Notes under the pieces: generated by a model
Told to the model about the DNA's origin: nothing
Seen by the model: only the letters and a program-made list of their open reading frames with translations
The model's database searches: none
Program-made: the position numbers and the translations under genes
Shown: positions 25,219 through 34,107 of the stretch, piece after piece
How positions within the stretch are numbered: position 1 is the stretch's first letter
How the letters are laid out: each line of letters starts with the position of its first letter
DNA from: Variovorax flavidus
GTDB lineage: Bacteria > Pseudomonadota > Gammaproteobacteria > Burkholderiales > Burkholderiaceae_C
Length of the DNA stretch: 64,000 bases
Assembly (NCBI RefSeq): GCF_030317145.1
Contig: NZ_JASZYE010000014.1
Coordinates: forward strand, 1 to 64,000
Reading direction: 5' to 3'

Positions 25219-25617
25219 GTTAAATCCGCAACCTCAAAGCGAACGTACCCACTGGGTTCGCACCGGTGCCACCAGCGTGTCCGAGCGGCCGTCGATTCCG
25301 CCAGATGAATCGGGCCTCTTGATCCAAGCCTCGACGCGATGGACGTCCATCGACAGATCATCGTTCCACGCTCTCTCGGTCGATGACGACACCATTCGAG
25401 TGGCGCAGTCCTACTAGCGCAAAGGCGATGGGCTCTCGAATCTCATCTCCATAGAACGCACGATCCATGAGGCGTGCTTTCTGAATGCGCGACGTCAAAC
25501 CGGAAAGGGCTCAGGGGACACGCTACGGCTGGAAAAGGTCCGGTGCACTCGGCCGCCTGGGATGGCGAGCCTGCGCATCTGATCGCTGCACTCGATCTTC
25601 AGACCAAAGGAATCTGC

Positions 25618-26400
25618 ATGACCACGACGTCCACACGGGTCCTCAGCCCGATCATTCGCGACCGGGCCGGCGCTGTGCAGCCGATCCCCGCGGCGTTGGC
25701 CGCAATCACCGGGCAGCCGCTGACCGAGGTAAGTCGGATGCTTTGGCAATGCATTGACGCCTTAAAAGGGCTCGCAGGTGTCAACACCGAGGTGTCACCC
25801 GAGGACGCTTGTCATGCGGCGTTGCACCGGTTCGGCTACGAGCCCCATCGTCTTTACGCCGACGAGCAGCGACGCCCTGTCATGGGCGAGTTGCTCCGCG
25901 CTTACGCTCGATCTCCAGGCCCTTGTGAACGGCTTCTTGTAATCTGCGAGTCCGGTGACGCATTCGCATTCTTGGGCAATGAAGCAGCCGCTTGGACCGG
26001 CAGCGCGCCGACTACTCTCACGGCACTGGTCCAGGCCGGGACTCTGGAACTCGACATGCCAGTACGCTTCGCGTTCACCGTCAAAGCGCACCGTCCCGTG
26101 CCCATTGCCTCCCCCGACCACAAGTTCCTGGAATCGGTAGCCATCCCAGCTTTTGCCTTGGCCGACGCCTACAACATCGAAGTGATGCCTGTTGGGTGGC
26201 CCTACTGGAGCTTGTCCTTCCCTGGCGAAATGACAGATGGTGGGCCGGGCTCCGGCGCCACGTTGGTCTGCGGCGAGCACGAATTGCTGAGCGTCATCAA
26301 TGACCGCGTGCGCCACGTCCAGCAAGCTGGTGAGATTACGGAAGAACTGATGGTTCGGCTCCGACTCGGCCGGCCGGCTACTTCGTCGGACTCGGCTTGA
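25618..26400 (+). CDS. Hypothetical protein
   Basis: A 260-residue protein with AAAGGAA before ATG 25618. Two parts can be seen: a front of about 120 residues with a DEQRRPVMGELLRAYARSPG segment, and a rear beginning CERLLVICESGDAFAFLGNE with alternating strands. No family is recognised, and there is no signal peptide or membrane segment. It lies next to the IS30 remnant, in a region of decayed genes, so it may be an acquired gene. Confidence 0.6.
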   Translation: MTTTSTRVLSPIIRDRAGAVQPIPAALAAITGQPLTEVSRMLWQCIDALKGLAGVNTEVSPEDACHAALHRFGYEPHRLYADEQRRPVMGELLRAYARSPGPCERLLVICESGDAFAFLGNEAAAWTGSAPTTLTALVQAGTLELDMPVRFAFTVKAHRPVPIASPDHKFLESVAIPAFALADAYNIEVMPVGWPYWSLSFPGEMTDGGPGSGATLVCGEHELLSVINDRVRHVQQAGEITEELMVRLRLGRPATSSDSA

Positions 26401-26535
26401 CGGGCTGATGGGCGAGTTCGCCGAGGCTGCGATCAACGTGCAGGCGGCTGACAAGAAGTAGCGCTGCGGCAAACGGAGCGGACCGGCGATCTGGCGCCGT
26501 GTGCCATTCGGCGGCCTGCGCGCCTGGCGCTCCAG

Positions 26536-26741
26536 CTACGGCCTCGCGTCCAACAACTTTATCGCCGCGATAGCCTCGTGCCTTGCCTCGATGAGCGCCG
26601 ATTGCCTCGATCGCGCCGCGAGGTGGATGTCTGCACCGGCAAGCGGCCATCAATCTGGAACGACCATGCCCAATGGGCGCCCGCTTCCCATGCTTTGATT
26701 TCGACCTGATGCCCGTGGTGCTCAAAGCTCGTATCGGACAT
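26536..26741 (-). pseudogene. Small hypothetical protein, frameshifted
   Basis: The frame starts at ATG 26741 behind GGAAGGGG and reads MSDTSFEHHGHQVEIKAWEA then GAHWAWSFQIDG. At about base 26640 the coding frame changes: a different frame reads ALIEARHEAIAAIKLLDARP and stops at 26536. Both halves match what is expected of one about 68-residue protein (beta-rich front with W-x-W, Ala-rich helix at the end). The 206-base span is not a multiple of three, confirming the shift. A sequencing error would look the same. Confidence 0.55.
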
Positions 26742-26973
26742 GGATGCCCCTTCCAGAAGCGGCCCCACTCGGCGGGCGGGACGTCTGCCCTTTTCTTCCG
26801 ACTCGGCCATGGCCTATCCCTTCTGGCGTCAGCTTGCGCACGCCGAACAGCCAAGCCATGCTGCGCGCCGATGGAGGGGTTGCCAAACTCTTCGCCCTTT
26901 TCCGTGCCAGTAAAAGTCCTATCCAGTCAAGCGCCCAGCCAGCCAATAGCCCCGCGCCGGTAGCATTCGCCCT

Positions 26974-27183
26974 ATGACCCAAAATCACGATCTGTTCTCC
27001 CGATCCCCTTCCCTGCTCCGGATTCCCTCATGGCTTGGAGCCGGCGTCCACGAGGAACGCGACCTTGCTTTCGAGCCGGGCGACTACAAGATCACCCCGG
27101 GAGAGCGCTGGACCGTGACAGCCCTGAAAACCGGCGAGACTGTGTACTCCGGGATCGGCCCGGTGGACATCGTCAGGGCGTAA
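26974..27183 (+). CDS. Small hypothetical protein
   Basis: A 69-residue frame with protein-like composition, ending FEPGDYKITPGERWTVTALK and then GIGPVDIVRA. It reads as a small beta-rich domain. ATG 26974 follows a modest purine-rich stretch. No family is recognised. Confidence 0.5.
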   Translation: MTQNHDLFSRSPSLLRIPSWLGAGVHEERDLAFEPGDYKITPGERWTVTALKTGETVYSGIGPVDIVRA

Positions 27184-27304
27184 GGTCAAGCCAATCGAAT
27201 GGCCATTTGCTGTCTGTGGGCAGCCCGCGACAGCGGGGCGAACAACATAGCTTGTGTGTGAAATTGCTCAGGTGTCTTCGTCGCCCACGCGCACAATTTC
27301 CGTC

Positions 27305-27622
27305 ATGACCTCGCGTCACCCACCACCTCTGTACCGCCATGCCTGGTGGTTGCCTGGCGCATGGTCCGCAGTCGCGGTGACCTTGGCCATTGCCGCGCTC
27401 CGACCGAGCGAGCAAAGCATTCTCCTCATGGTTGCCATTCTTTGCGCGCTGCCTTGGTCCCTCACCCTTCTGCTCCTCGATTTGAGTCAAGGATTCGCCA
27501 ATCGAGCAGCGATGGTCGTCACCGTCGGCCTGTTCACCAACGTAGCGCTGATCTGGTGGTGCACCGCCCTCTTGCGGGCCCGATTCCGCCAACATCAAAG
27601 ACTCGATCCTCAGGAGCCCTGA
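27305..27622 (+). CDS. Small integral membrane protein
   Basis: A 105-residue protein with three predicted membrane helices: WWLPGAWSAVAVTLAIAAL, ILLMVAILCALPWSLTLLLL and MVVTVGLFTNVALIWWCTAL. The C-terminus is charged (RARFRQHQRLD). ATG 27305 begins just ahead of the first helix. Function unknown; no partner is obvious. Confidence 0.6.
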   Translation: MTSRHPPPLYRHAWWLPGAWSAVAVTLAIAALRPSEQSILLMVAILCALPWSLTLLLLDLSQGFANRAAMVVTVGLFTNVALIWWCTALLRARFRQHQRLDPQEP

Positions 27623-27661
27623 TGAAGCTGCGCGCCCAGCGCAAGGTGTTATTTCGACTCG

Positions 27662-27793
27662 GTGCAAGCGGCCGCACTCGCCTGCCAACATCCGAGCGAC
27701 GCGCAACGCGTGCGCGCGCTACGCCTTTCACTGCTGGAGGTCGAGGTCCGGACCGATCTCACGCTGGGGATGGGCCAGGCCATCGGTGAATGA
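27662..27793 (+). CDS. Possible small protein
   Basis: A 43-codon frame from GTG 27662 that ends LRLSLLEVEVRTDLTLGMGQ AIGE (last residues AIGE). The amphipathic pattern is protein-like, but the start codon and ribosome-binding site are poor and the frame opens right after the membrane-protein gene. It could be the tail of a decayed gene. Confidence 0.2.
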   Translation: MQAAALACQHPSDAQRVRALRLSLLEVEVRTDLTLGMGQAIGE

Positions 27794-27840
27794 CATGGCC
27801 GCCGCGGGGCTAGTCTAGTCGTCGCCAGACTTTCCACTGC

Positions 27841-27875
27841 CGGCGAGAACGCTCGCCGCCCCTTTCGGCAGGGGC
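27841..27875 (-). terminator. Paired hairpins after the YidB-like gene
   Basis: Two adjacent stem-loops: CGGCGAG-AACG-CTCGCCG (27841-27858) and GCCCCT-TTCGGC-AGGGGC (27858-27875). They lie 7 bases beyond the stop of the YidB-like gene at 27882. No T-run follows, so efficiency is uncertain. Confidence 0.5.
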
Positions 27876-27881
27876 GGGCCG

Positions 27882-28349
27882 TTACAGCCGCCGAAGGTAG
27901 TCGTCAAGGCTCGCGGTCAGCCGATCGCCTTCGGGCAGGGTGCCGGTGGGCGTGAAATGGTCGACTACGTCGGGCAGGAGCTGCGACAGGCCGCTGCGCG
28001 CGTCGTCGTCGCCGACGCCCGCCTGCTGCGCGATCCGATGCACCTCCTCTTGCCCGAAGACCTCCTCGATCGCCTCGGGCGGCAGGGCCTCGTTCGGCCC
28101 AGTTCCCACCCAGGAACCGGCTTGTCGTCCATAGCCCCGCTGGGTGAGCTGATCAAGCAGATCGCCGATGCCGCTCGCCCGGTCCGCCATGCCAGTGCCC
28201 TGCTGGGTGCGCTGTTGCAACATTCTGAGCACTACGGGCAGCAGCGCCAAGAGCACCGGGCTCAGGCCAGCGCCGCCGCCGCGCTGGCTGTCGCGACCCC
28301 CCAGCGCGCGACCGGCCAGGCCGCCGAGAATCTGTGTGAGCAAGCCCAT
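27882..28349 (-). CDS. YidB/DUF937-family protein
   Basis: The 155-residue protein opens MGLLTQILGGLAGRALGG and continues with a Gly-rich linker, then SPVLLALLPVVLRMLQQRT and GIGDLLDQLTQRGYGRQAGS WVGTGPNEALPP (in two parts), as in the YidB family, whose C-terminal half reads VHRIAQQAGVGDDDARSGLS and LLPDVVDHFTPTGTLP. Function is unknown. AAGGAGC precedes ATG 28349. The GlsB-like gene lies 10 bases upstream and reads the same way, so both form a small stress operon. Confidence 0.85.
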   Translation of the reverse strand: MGLLTQILGGLAGRALGGRDSQRGGGAGLSPVLLALLPVVLRMLQQRTQQGTGMADRASGIGDLLDQLTQRGYGRQAGSWVGTGPNEALPPEAIEEVFGQEEVHRIAQQAGVGDDDARSGLSQLLPDVVDHFTPTGTLPEGDRLTASLDDYLRRL

Positions 28350-28359
28350 GGCGCGCTCC

Positions 28360-28629
28360 TTAGCGGACTCGGCCGCGCCGCACCAGATTGACGATTGCCA
28401 GTAGGATGACGGCACCGATCAGCGAAGCGAGCAGGCCGCGAACGCTGAAGTCGTTCTGGTTGACGGTTGCCGTCCCGAGCAGCGGCGCCACCAGCCAGCC
28501 CCCCAGGAGCGATCCGATGATCCCGACGATCACGTTGAGGACCATGCCTTGCTGTGCATTGGTGCGCATGATCATGCTGGCGACCCAGCCGATAAGGCCG
28601 CCCACGACAAGCCAGATGATGAGGTTCAT
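28360..28629 (-). CDS. GlsB/YeaQ/YmgE-family membrane protein
   Basis: The 89-residue protein is a short hydrophobic, Gly-rich member of the transglycosylase-associated (GlsB/YeaQ/YmgE) family: LIIWLVVGGLIGWVASMIMR, VLNVIVGIIGSLLGGWLVAP and SLIGAVILLAIVNLVRRGRV give three membrane helices. Members are induced by stress, but their biochemical role is unknown. AAGGAGCACTCC precedes ATG 28629. It is the first gene of a pair with the YidB-like gene. Confidence 0.88.
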   Translation of the reverse strand: MNLIIWLVVGGLIGWVASMIMRTNAQQGMVLNVIVGIIGSLLGGWLVAPLLGTATVNQNDFSVRGLLASLIGAVILLAIVNLVRRGRVR

Positions 28630-28905
28630 GGAGTGCTCCTTGGTTGAGGTTCCCCCAGCGTTGAGCGACTAGCTTCGCACGCGTATAGGAGAACACCTCC
28701 AAACGCCGGAGGTCAAGGACCGCGGCCCGACTGCCGCGCAGCGCTTGCGCATCACCTCAAGCGAGCCGCCGCCTACAACGACACGGCTCGACGGCCGATC
28801 AAACCGCAGGGTTGCGTGGGCGATAAGTGTTGTTATTGGTGTCCCCGGCCCAGCACTCGCTGCCGCCATCACCCTTTCCGATCTTTACCAGCTTGAGGAC
28901 GACAG

Positions 28906-29295
28906 ATGGAAACCACTTCAACCAACTTACAGGCCGAGGGCGCCGAGGCGCGCAAGGACGGCGGGACCGACGCCGGTCGAAGCCCCATGGACTCGAACTC
29001 CTTTGACACGCAGAGCGGGTCGACATTCCGCACGGCGCCGGACGCGACGCAAGACTATCTGCAGGATGCGAAGTCCAAGGCGAGCGCCGCGGTCGAGACG
29101 GGAAAGGCGTATGCCCAGGCTGCAGTCAACGCCGCTGGCAAGAAAATCGATGACGTAAAAGGCCAGGCTGCCGACCTGAAGCAGCGGGGCGTGGAGTACG
29201 CCGCGCAGGAGCCCATGAAGGCGGTTGCGATCGCCGCCGCCGGCAGCGCAGTGGTAACAGCGCTATTGATGACGCTGATGCGCGCGCGTCGCTAG
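28906..29295 (+). CDS. DUF883/ElaB-YqjD-like membrane-anchored protein
   Basis: The 129-residue protein has a polar, disordered front, an Ala/Lys-rich amphipathic helix (DYLQDAKSKASAAVETGKAY and DDVKGQAADLKQRGVEYAAQ) and one C-terminal membrane helix (AVAIAAAGSAVVTALLMTLM) ending in ARR. That layout is typical of ElaB/YqjD/DUF883 proteins, which sit in the inner membrane and bind ribosomes in E. coli. Its role is inferred from family layout. It is divergent from the GlsB/YidB pair, and the 276-base gap holds the promoters. Confidence 0.75.
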   Translation: METTSTNLQAEGAEARKDGGTDAGRSPMDSNSFDTQSGSTFRTAPDATQDYLQDAKSKASAAVETGKAYAQAAVNAAGKKIDDVKGQAADLKQRGVEYAAQEPMKAVAIAAAGSAVVTALLMTLMRARR

Positions 29296-29383
29296 TCGCC
29301 CTGCAACGTCCCGCCGACCGTCGATTGGGGACCTGCGGCATGTCGGAAGAGGTCCTTGTTGAACGCCAACAAAAGGCGTCAGC

Positions 29384-30271
29384 ATGACAAACGTCTGCGA
29401 GCGCTGCGGTCGAAGCAATCGCGCCGGTGCGATGTTCTGCATCGGTTGCGCCGGAAGGTTGCCAGGCTTCGCGCCCTCGGGACCGTCCGCGCTGCGGGGC
29501 ATGACGCCGCCGCTGGCGAGCGAGCGCGCTGCAGCGCGGCGCTCCGAAGGCGATCAAGGTGCACTGGCCCGCCAGTCCGATCGTTCGGATCACCCGGCCC
29601 GGACGGTGCTGCCCCCCGAGACGCAGTCGTTCTGGATGGTGCTGGGCGTGCTCGCTATGGCGACAACGATCGGTTTCGTGGCCCTATTCGTAAACGTCAC
29701 AGGCACGCCTTCTCTTGGCCGTGGCGGCAAGTCCGCGCAACCCGCTTCCACCGCACCACCAACATCACCCGATCGAATGGCGGCTGCATTGCCGCCGCCT
29801 CAGTGGCACGGGCAGGCTTCTGGCCCCCCCGCCGCGCAGGTGCCGCAGGTGCCTCTCTCGACGGAGGCATCGACCGCGTACGGGGCGGGCACCGTCCTGG
29901 AAGCGCCCGACGCCGGCGCTGCGATGCGGGCGGCCGTGCAAGATCCCAGCGCCGGCAGCCACGCGGGGCAAGTCCAGGCTGTCGAATCCTTTTACCGGGC
30001 ACTGTCTGTGGCGGACGGCAAGGCGGCTGCGGCGGTGGTGATCCCCGCCAAGCGGGGCGCCGGCCCGTTCAATGAGAACAACATGGCGCGGTTCTTTGGC
30101 TCGTTCGATCGGCCCCTGCTTATCCGCTCGCTCCGCGCGATCGATGACCGCCGAGTGGAGGCGAGATACAGCTATCGGGTGTCGAGGACCACGTGCGAGG
30201 GCACGGCGATCGTGGAGACGCAGCGCGTGGGTCAACAGATCCTGATTCGCAGCATCCGCGCCAACTGTTAG
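29384..30271 (+). CDS. Zinc-ribbon membrane protein of unknown function
   Basis: This 295-residue protein begins with a zinc ribbon (NVCERCGRSNRAGAMFCIGCAG, written here as CERCG and FCIGC), followed by a low-complexity stretch, one membrane helix (FWMVLGVLAMATTIGFVALF), a Pro/Ala-rich linker and a C-terminal domain of about 90 residues (QAVESFYRALSVADGKAAAA and RYSYRVSRTTCEGTAIVETQ). The last part resembles small lumazine-like or NTF2-like domains and may face the periplasm. Function is unknown. It lies between the DUF883-like gene and the RecQ gene. Confidence 0.65.
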   Translation: MTNVCERCGRSNRAGAMFCIGCAGRLPGFAPSGPSALRGMTPPLASERAAARRSEGDQGALARQSDRSDHPARTVLPPETQSFWMVLGVLAMATTIGFVALFVNVTGTPSLGRGGKSAQPASTAPPTSPDRMAAALPPPQWHGQASGPPAAQVPQVPLSTEASTAYGAGTVLEAPDAGAAMRAAVQDPSAGSHAGQVQAVESFYRALSVADGKAAAAVVIPAKRGAGPFNENNMARFFGSFDRPLLIRSLRAIDDRRVEARYSYRVSRTTCEGTAIVETQRVGQQILIRSIRANC

Positions 30272-30316
30272 CAGCGGTCAGCTTCAACCTCCCATCACCG
30301 CATCCAAAAGGACCCC

Positions 30317-30700
30317 ATGGCCAGTAGCAGCATTCTCGGGGGTGAGCACATGCCGGCTCGCCCGCGCGGTGCGGATGTCGACGCGCTAGGACCAAGCGAC
30401 ACCAGAGACAGCGGCAGCGACGTGGAATCGGACCGCTTCCGGTCTGCGCTTCCCGATGACAACGCACAGGGCGCGCCTGCGATCTCTCACGGCAGCAGCA
30501 CCGATGCAGCGGGGGCCGGCGAGCGCGCGTCAGCTGGCGCGGAGACGTTTCGGCTTGACACGGACGTTCTGCCCGATCGCGTCGAAATGGTGCCGCGAGA
30601 TGCGCTCTATGCTGCCGAGTCGATGGACCCTACACCGGACGAACTCGCCGCGGCCGGCGAAGACGATGCCCAAGACGACGAAGACGGCGCTCAGGTCTGA
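30317..30700 (+). CDS. Acidic hypothetical protein
   Basis: A 127-residue protein of low complexity, rich in Asp, Ala, Gly and Ser, very acidic at the end (DELAAAGEDDAQDDEDGAQV). AAAAGGA precedes ATG 30317. It is probably disordered. Its last 35 bases overlap the start of the RecQ gene in another frame, suggesting translational coupling with RecQ. Confidence 0.55.
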   Translation: MASSSILGGEHMPARPRGADVDALGPSDTRDSGSDVESDRFRSALPDDNAQGAPAISHGSSTDAAGAGERASAGAETFRLDTDVLPDRVEMVPRDALYAAESMDPTPDELAAAGEDDAQDDEDGAQV

Positions 30701-32420
30701 GCGTCCGGCCGCGTCCCCTGGCACCGATCAGGTGGAGCGCGGCCTGCGCAAGGTCTTCGGCCTGCGCAGGCTGCGCGCGGGGCAACGTGAAGTCATCGCC
30801 CGCGTCCTAGAAGGTCGCTCTACGCTCACGGTGATGCCGACCGGTGCGGGCAAGTCGCTTTGCTACCAGCTGCCAGCGATTTTGCTCGAAGGCCGCACGA
30901 TCGTGGTCTCACCGCTCATCGCCTTGATGAAGGACCAGTGCGAGAAGCTGCTCAAGCTCGGTATTGCGGCCGTTCAGCTCAACAGTCAGTGCTCAGCGGA
31001 AGAAATCAGTGCGGCCGAGGCGGCCATTGAGGAAGGGTCGGCGACGATTGTCCTGACCACGCCCGAGCGGCTTGCCGACCGGGACTTCCTAGCTCTGCTG
31101 CAGAGGGGGACCACGGCCCTGCTGGTCGTGGACGAGGCGCATTGCATCTCGCAATGGGGACACGACTTTCGACCTGCCTTTCTCGAGATCGGGAACGCAT
31201 TGCGGGCGTTGGGAAACCCTTCCGTGCTGGCGCTGACCGCCACCGCCAACGACGAGGTGGCGCACGACGTGATGGAGCGCCTGGGCATCCCGAGAGCTGG
31301 CCTTCTGGACACCGGCAGTTACCGGCCCAACCTGCGCTACGCCGTCGAGCAACTCGCCACCGAGGACCGAAAGCGCGAGCGCGCGCTAGTTCTGGTCAAG
31401 GACATTGCCGGCAGTGGCATCGTCTATGCAGCCACCATCAAGGCGGTTGAAGCGGTGCACGCAGCGCTCGAGTCGGCGGGGGAGTCGGTCGCGCTGTATC
31501 ACGGGAAGCTCAGCAGCGCGCAACGCCGCGAGGCCCAGGACGCATTCATGAGCGGCGAGGTGCGCGTCATGGTGGCCACCAACGCTTTCGGGATGGGCAT
31601 CGACAAGGCCGACATCCGCTTCGTGCTGCACTACCAGATGCCGGCCGGCCTGGACAGTTACTACCAGGAGTCGGGTCGTGCCGGGCGCGATGGCGCGTCG
31701 GCCGACTGCATCCTGCTGTTTCACCGCCGCGACCGCGCGGTGCAGCAGTTCTTCCTGGCGGGGCGCTATCCCGATGCGAAGGAACTCGACGAGGTCTATG
31801 CAGGCTTGCGATCGCAGCCGCCCGACGGCGCCGGGTGGACCCTGCAGACGCTGCAAGGCAAGCTGCGCGCTCCGCGCAACAAGATTCAGGTGGCGTTAAC
31901 CCTGCTGCGCCAACGGCGGATCGTGCGCCAGAGCGCCGATGGCCGCCTCGCGGTCCTGCGTCCGGCCGTCTCGCCGGAAGCCCTTGCCAGCATGCTCGAT
32001 CACTACCGCGAAAAGCGTGAACAGGATCAGGCCACGCTCGAGGGCATGGTGTTCTATGCGCAGACCGGACTTTGCCGTTGGCAGGTGCTGTTGACGCACC
32101 TGCAGGGCGGAGACCCTGCGACGCGTTGCACGACCTGCGACAACTGCAGGCGCATCGCCCTTCACGCCGCACAGGCAGAGGCGCAAGTTGATGAGTCGGC
32201 GGGCTGCCCGGTGGGGGCCGTCAGCACGCCGCCGCCCTTCCGACCGGAGGCCACGGTGCGGGTCCGACGTTACGGTGTCGGTCAGGTGGTAGCGGCGACC
32301 ACGATGGCAGTCGAGATCGAGTTTGCCGATGGAAGCAAGCGGTCGTTTCACCCGGATTTTGTCCGATCCGTGCGCTCCGCCCCGGCTAGCCTACAGCGCC
32401 CGCTTCCAGGACTCGGTTGA
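30666..32420 (+). CDS. recQ: RecQ-family ATP-dependent DNA helicase
   Basis: The 584-residue protein has all RecQ helicase motifs: GAGKSLCYQLPA (motif I), TPERL, DEAHCISQWGHDFRP (motif II plus aromatic loop), ALTATAND, ATNAFGMGIDKADIRF and QESGRAGRDG (motif VI). The zinc region ends CTTCDNC, with fewer than the usual four clear cysteines. There is no HRDC domain. Instead the last 60 residues read VRVRRYGVGQVVAATTMAVE and IEFADGSKRSFHPDFVRSV, like the small beta-barrel tails of UvrD/PcrA-type helicases. ATG 30666 overlaps the preceding acidic gene; the open frame back to 30456 is not coding. Confidence 0.88.
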   Translation: MPKTTKTALRSERPAASPGTDQVERGLRKVFGLRRLRAGQREVIARVLEGRSTLTVMPTGAGKSLCYQLPAILLEGRTIVVSPLIALMKDQCEKLLKLGIAAVQLNSQCSAEEISAAEAAIEEGSATIVLTTPERLADRDFLALLQRGTTALLVVDEAHCISQWGHDFRPAFLEIGNALRALGNPSVLALTATANDEVAHDVMERLGIPRAGLLDTGSYRPNLRYAVEQLATEDRKRERALVLVKDIAGSGIVYAATIKAVEAVHAALESAGESVALYHGKLSSAQRREAQDAFMSGEVRVMVATNAFGMGIDKADIRFVLHYQMPAGLDSYYQESGRAGRDGASADCILLFHRRDRAVQQFFLAGRYPDAKELDEVYAGLRSQPPDGAGWTLQTLQGKLRAPRNKIQVALTLLRQRRIVRQSADGRLAVLRPAVSPEALASMLDHYREKREQDQATLEGMVFYAQTGLCRWQVLLTHLQGGDPATRCTTCDNCRRIALHAAQAEAQVDESAGCPVGAVSTPPPFRPEATVRVRRYGVGQVVAATTMAVEIEFADGSKRSFHPDFVRSVRSAPASLQRPLPGLG

Positions 32421-32725
32421 GTCGGAGCGAGCCAGCCAGCGTTGAGGGCATGCTGACCGACCGAAAGGCCGAGGGCAGCCTAAATCATCTCCCTTCCATC
32501 CTGATGTGAAACCCTCGAACACCAGGTCGCGCGAGACCTTCAGGCGTGAAGGCGACCGGAGCCGCGCGGCAGTCAGGGTCTGAGCGCCCGCAGCAATGCT
32601 CATTCGAGCCGTGCTTCCATACCGCGGGGTCCTACCTACAGCTTGCCAATCTGTTTTCCGACTTGTCAGGCCGTGGGCGGCGCCGACGATAAGGTGTCAA
32701 CCCACGATGCCCAAGGTCTTCCCCT
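32421..32725. other. Stretch without a supported gene
   Basis: No coding frame or hairpin was recognised. It should hold the promoter of the glycosyltransferase gene that starts at 32726. Confidence 0.4.
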
Positions 32726-33430
32726 ATGCTCGGAATCGTCGTACCCGCTCACAACGAAGCGGCCTTGATTGCCGATTGCGTCTTGGCCATCATGAAGTGT
32801 GCGCACAGTCCACGCCTGGAAGGCGAGCCCGTTGAATTGGTAGTGGTGGCCGATGCCTGTACTGACGCAACGGCGACGCTCGCTGCGCATGCCGGCGCCC
32901 TCACGTTGGAGATTGCTGTTCGCAACGTGGGCGTTGCGCGGGCCACGGGGGCCGAACTGCTCCTATCCCGCGGCGCCCGCTGGCTCGCATTCACCGACGC
33001 CGATACGATCGTGTCACGCGACTGGCTCGCCGAGCAACTCGATCTGGATGCCGACGCTGTCTGCGGCACCGTGGAGGTCCAAGACTGGACGCCGCACGGC
33101 GAGCATGCGAACCTCCTGTGCTGGCATTTCGGGCAGACCTATACCGACAAAGATGAGCATCGCCACGTCCATGGCGCGAATCTGGGTGTCTCGGCTACTG
33201 CGTACCGTCTTGCCGGCGGCTTTCAAAGCATTGCATGCGGCGAGGATGTGGCATTGATCGCTGCGCTCGAAGCAGCAGGGGCACGAATCGCCTGGAGCGC
33301 ACGGCCTCGTGTGATTACGAGCGCAAGGCGCAAGGGGCGTGCTGTGGGTGGATTTGCGGATGCGCTGGTCGAAGCGGTGGCATTCCGACTTCGTGCAGAC
33401 GCTTTGTCACCCCTGCTTTTCAGCACCTGA
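32726..33430 (+). CDS. Family 2 glycosyltransferase
   Basis: The 234-residue protein begins LGIVVPAHNEAALIADCVLA, the usual start of GT-A fold glycosyltransferases, followed by VVVADACTDATATLAAHAG, the DxD-like FTDADTIVSRDWLAEQLDLD and GEDVALIAALEAAGARIAWS. It has no membrane helix and is shorter than many GT2 proteins. The acceptor and sugar are unknown. It lies between RecQ and a region of decayed genes. Confidence 0.82.
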   Translation: MLGIVVPAHNEAALIADCVLAIMKCAHSPRLEGEPVELVVVADACTDATATLAAHAGALTLEIAVRNVGVARATGAELLLSRGARWLAFTDADTIVSRDWLAEQLDLDADAVCGTVEVQDWTPHGEHANLLCWHFGQTYTDKDEHRHVHGANLGVSATAYRLAGGFQSIACGEDVALIAALEAAGARIAWSARPRVITSARRKGRAVGGFADALVEAVAFRLRADALSPLLFST

Positions 33431-33442
33431 TGTTGAGCCGCC

Positions 33443-33586
33443 ATGGAATTACCTGACTGCTCCAGTGGCCCGCTTTCGTGGCCTCGGTCGCCGCAGCGTA
33501 CCTTGTGGGCTCCAACGCCAAGTCTCGTCGCAACGCCGGCTTCTGGATATTTCTTCTCAGCAATGTCTTCTGGGTCGCCTGGGGTG
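33443..33586 (+). pseudogene. 5' fragment of a small membrane-protein gene, frameshifted
   Basis: ATG 33443 begins MELPD. A one-base loss near 33460 then moves the coding frame, which continues LLQWPAFVASVAAAYLVGSN and RRNAGFWIFLLSNVFWVAWG. This looks like the first half of a small inner-membrane protein with two helices. The fragment stops abruptly near 33586, where the sequence changes to an isochorismatase tail. It is therefore broken twice: by a frameshift and by truncation. Confidence 0.55.
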
Positions 33587-33907
33587 CTTACAAACGACTA
33601 CTTAGTGCTCAAGCCGAAGCATTCTGCTTTTCATGCAACGCCCTTGGCTTTGTTGCTGGATCATCTCCAGGTGCACAAGCTCTATTTGGCCGGCGTGTCC
33701 AGTGACCAATGCGTGATGGCCGCCGTGATTGAAGCGCGCATGCGAGACATGGAGGTCGTGGTGCCGCGCGACCTCGTGGCCACGCAGGATGGCAAGCGCA
33801 ATGCCGCGGCACTTGTGAATTTCGAGGTGGTGCATGGCCGGAAGACTACGCCTGCGTCACGGGTGCGCCTTCCGCGCGTGCATGCCACTTCAGCTCGCTC
33901 GCGTTGA
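33587..33907 (+). pseudogene. 3' fragment of an isochorismatase-family hydrolase
   Basis: From about 33587 the frame reads TNDYLVLKPKHSAFHATPLA, LLLDHLQVHKLYLAGVSSDQ and CVMAAVIEARMRDMEVVVPR. These are the Lys and nucleophile Cys regions of the isochorismatase-like family. The N-terminal half with the catalytic Asp is absent and the frame has no start of its own. It is joined directly to the truncated membrane-protein fragment, so an ancestral deletion has fused two unrelated genes. Confidence 0.6.
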
Positions 33908-34107
33908 GATCACGGTTGGTTCAAGGCGTGGCTCAATTAGCTTTGGCAGCATCAGCCGTCTGATACGGAGCACAGTGTCGTGCGTGCGAGCTCGCACTCT
34001 GAAAGAGGTGCGGCCACCCGTGCACGGTCCTACACCAGGCGGCGCGAGCGCCTCACTCCTGAGGCGCCAAAGAACTGCAATCTCATCCCGACACCGAGGA
34101 GCCCATC

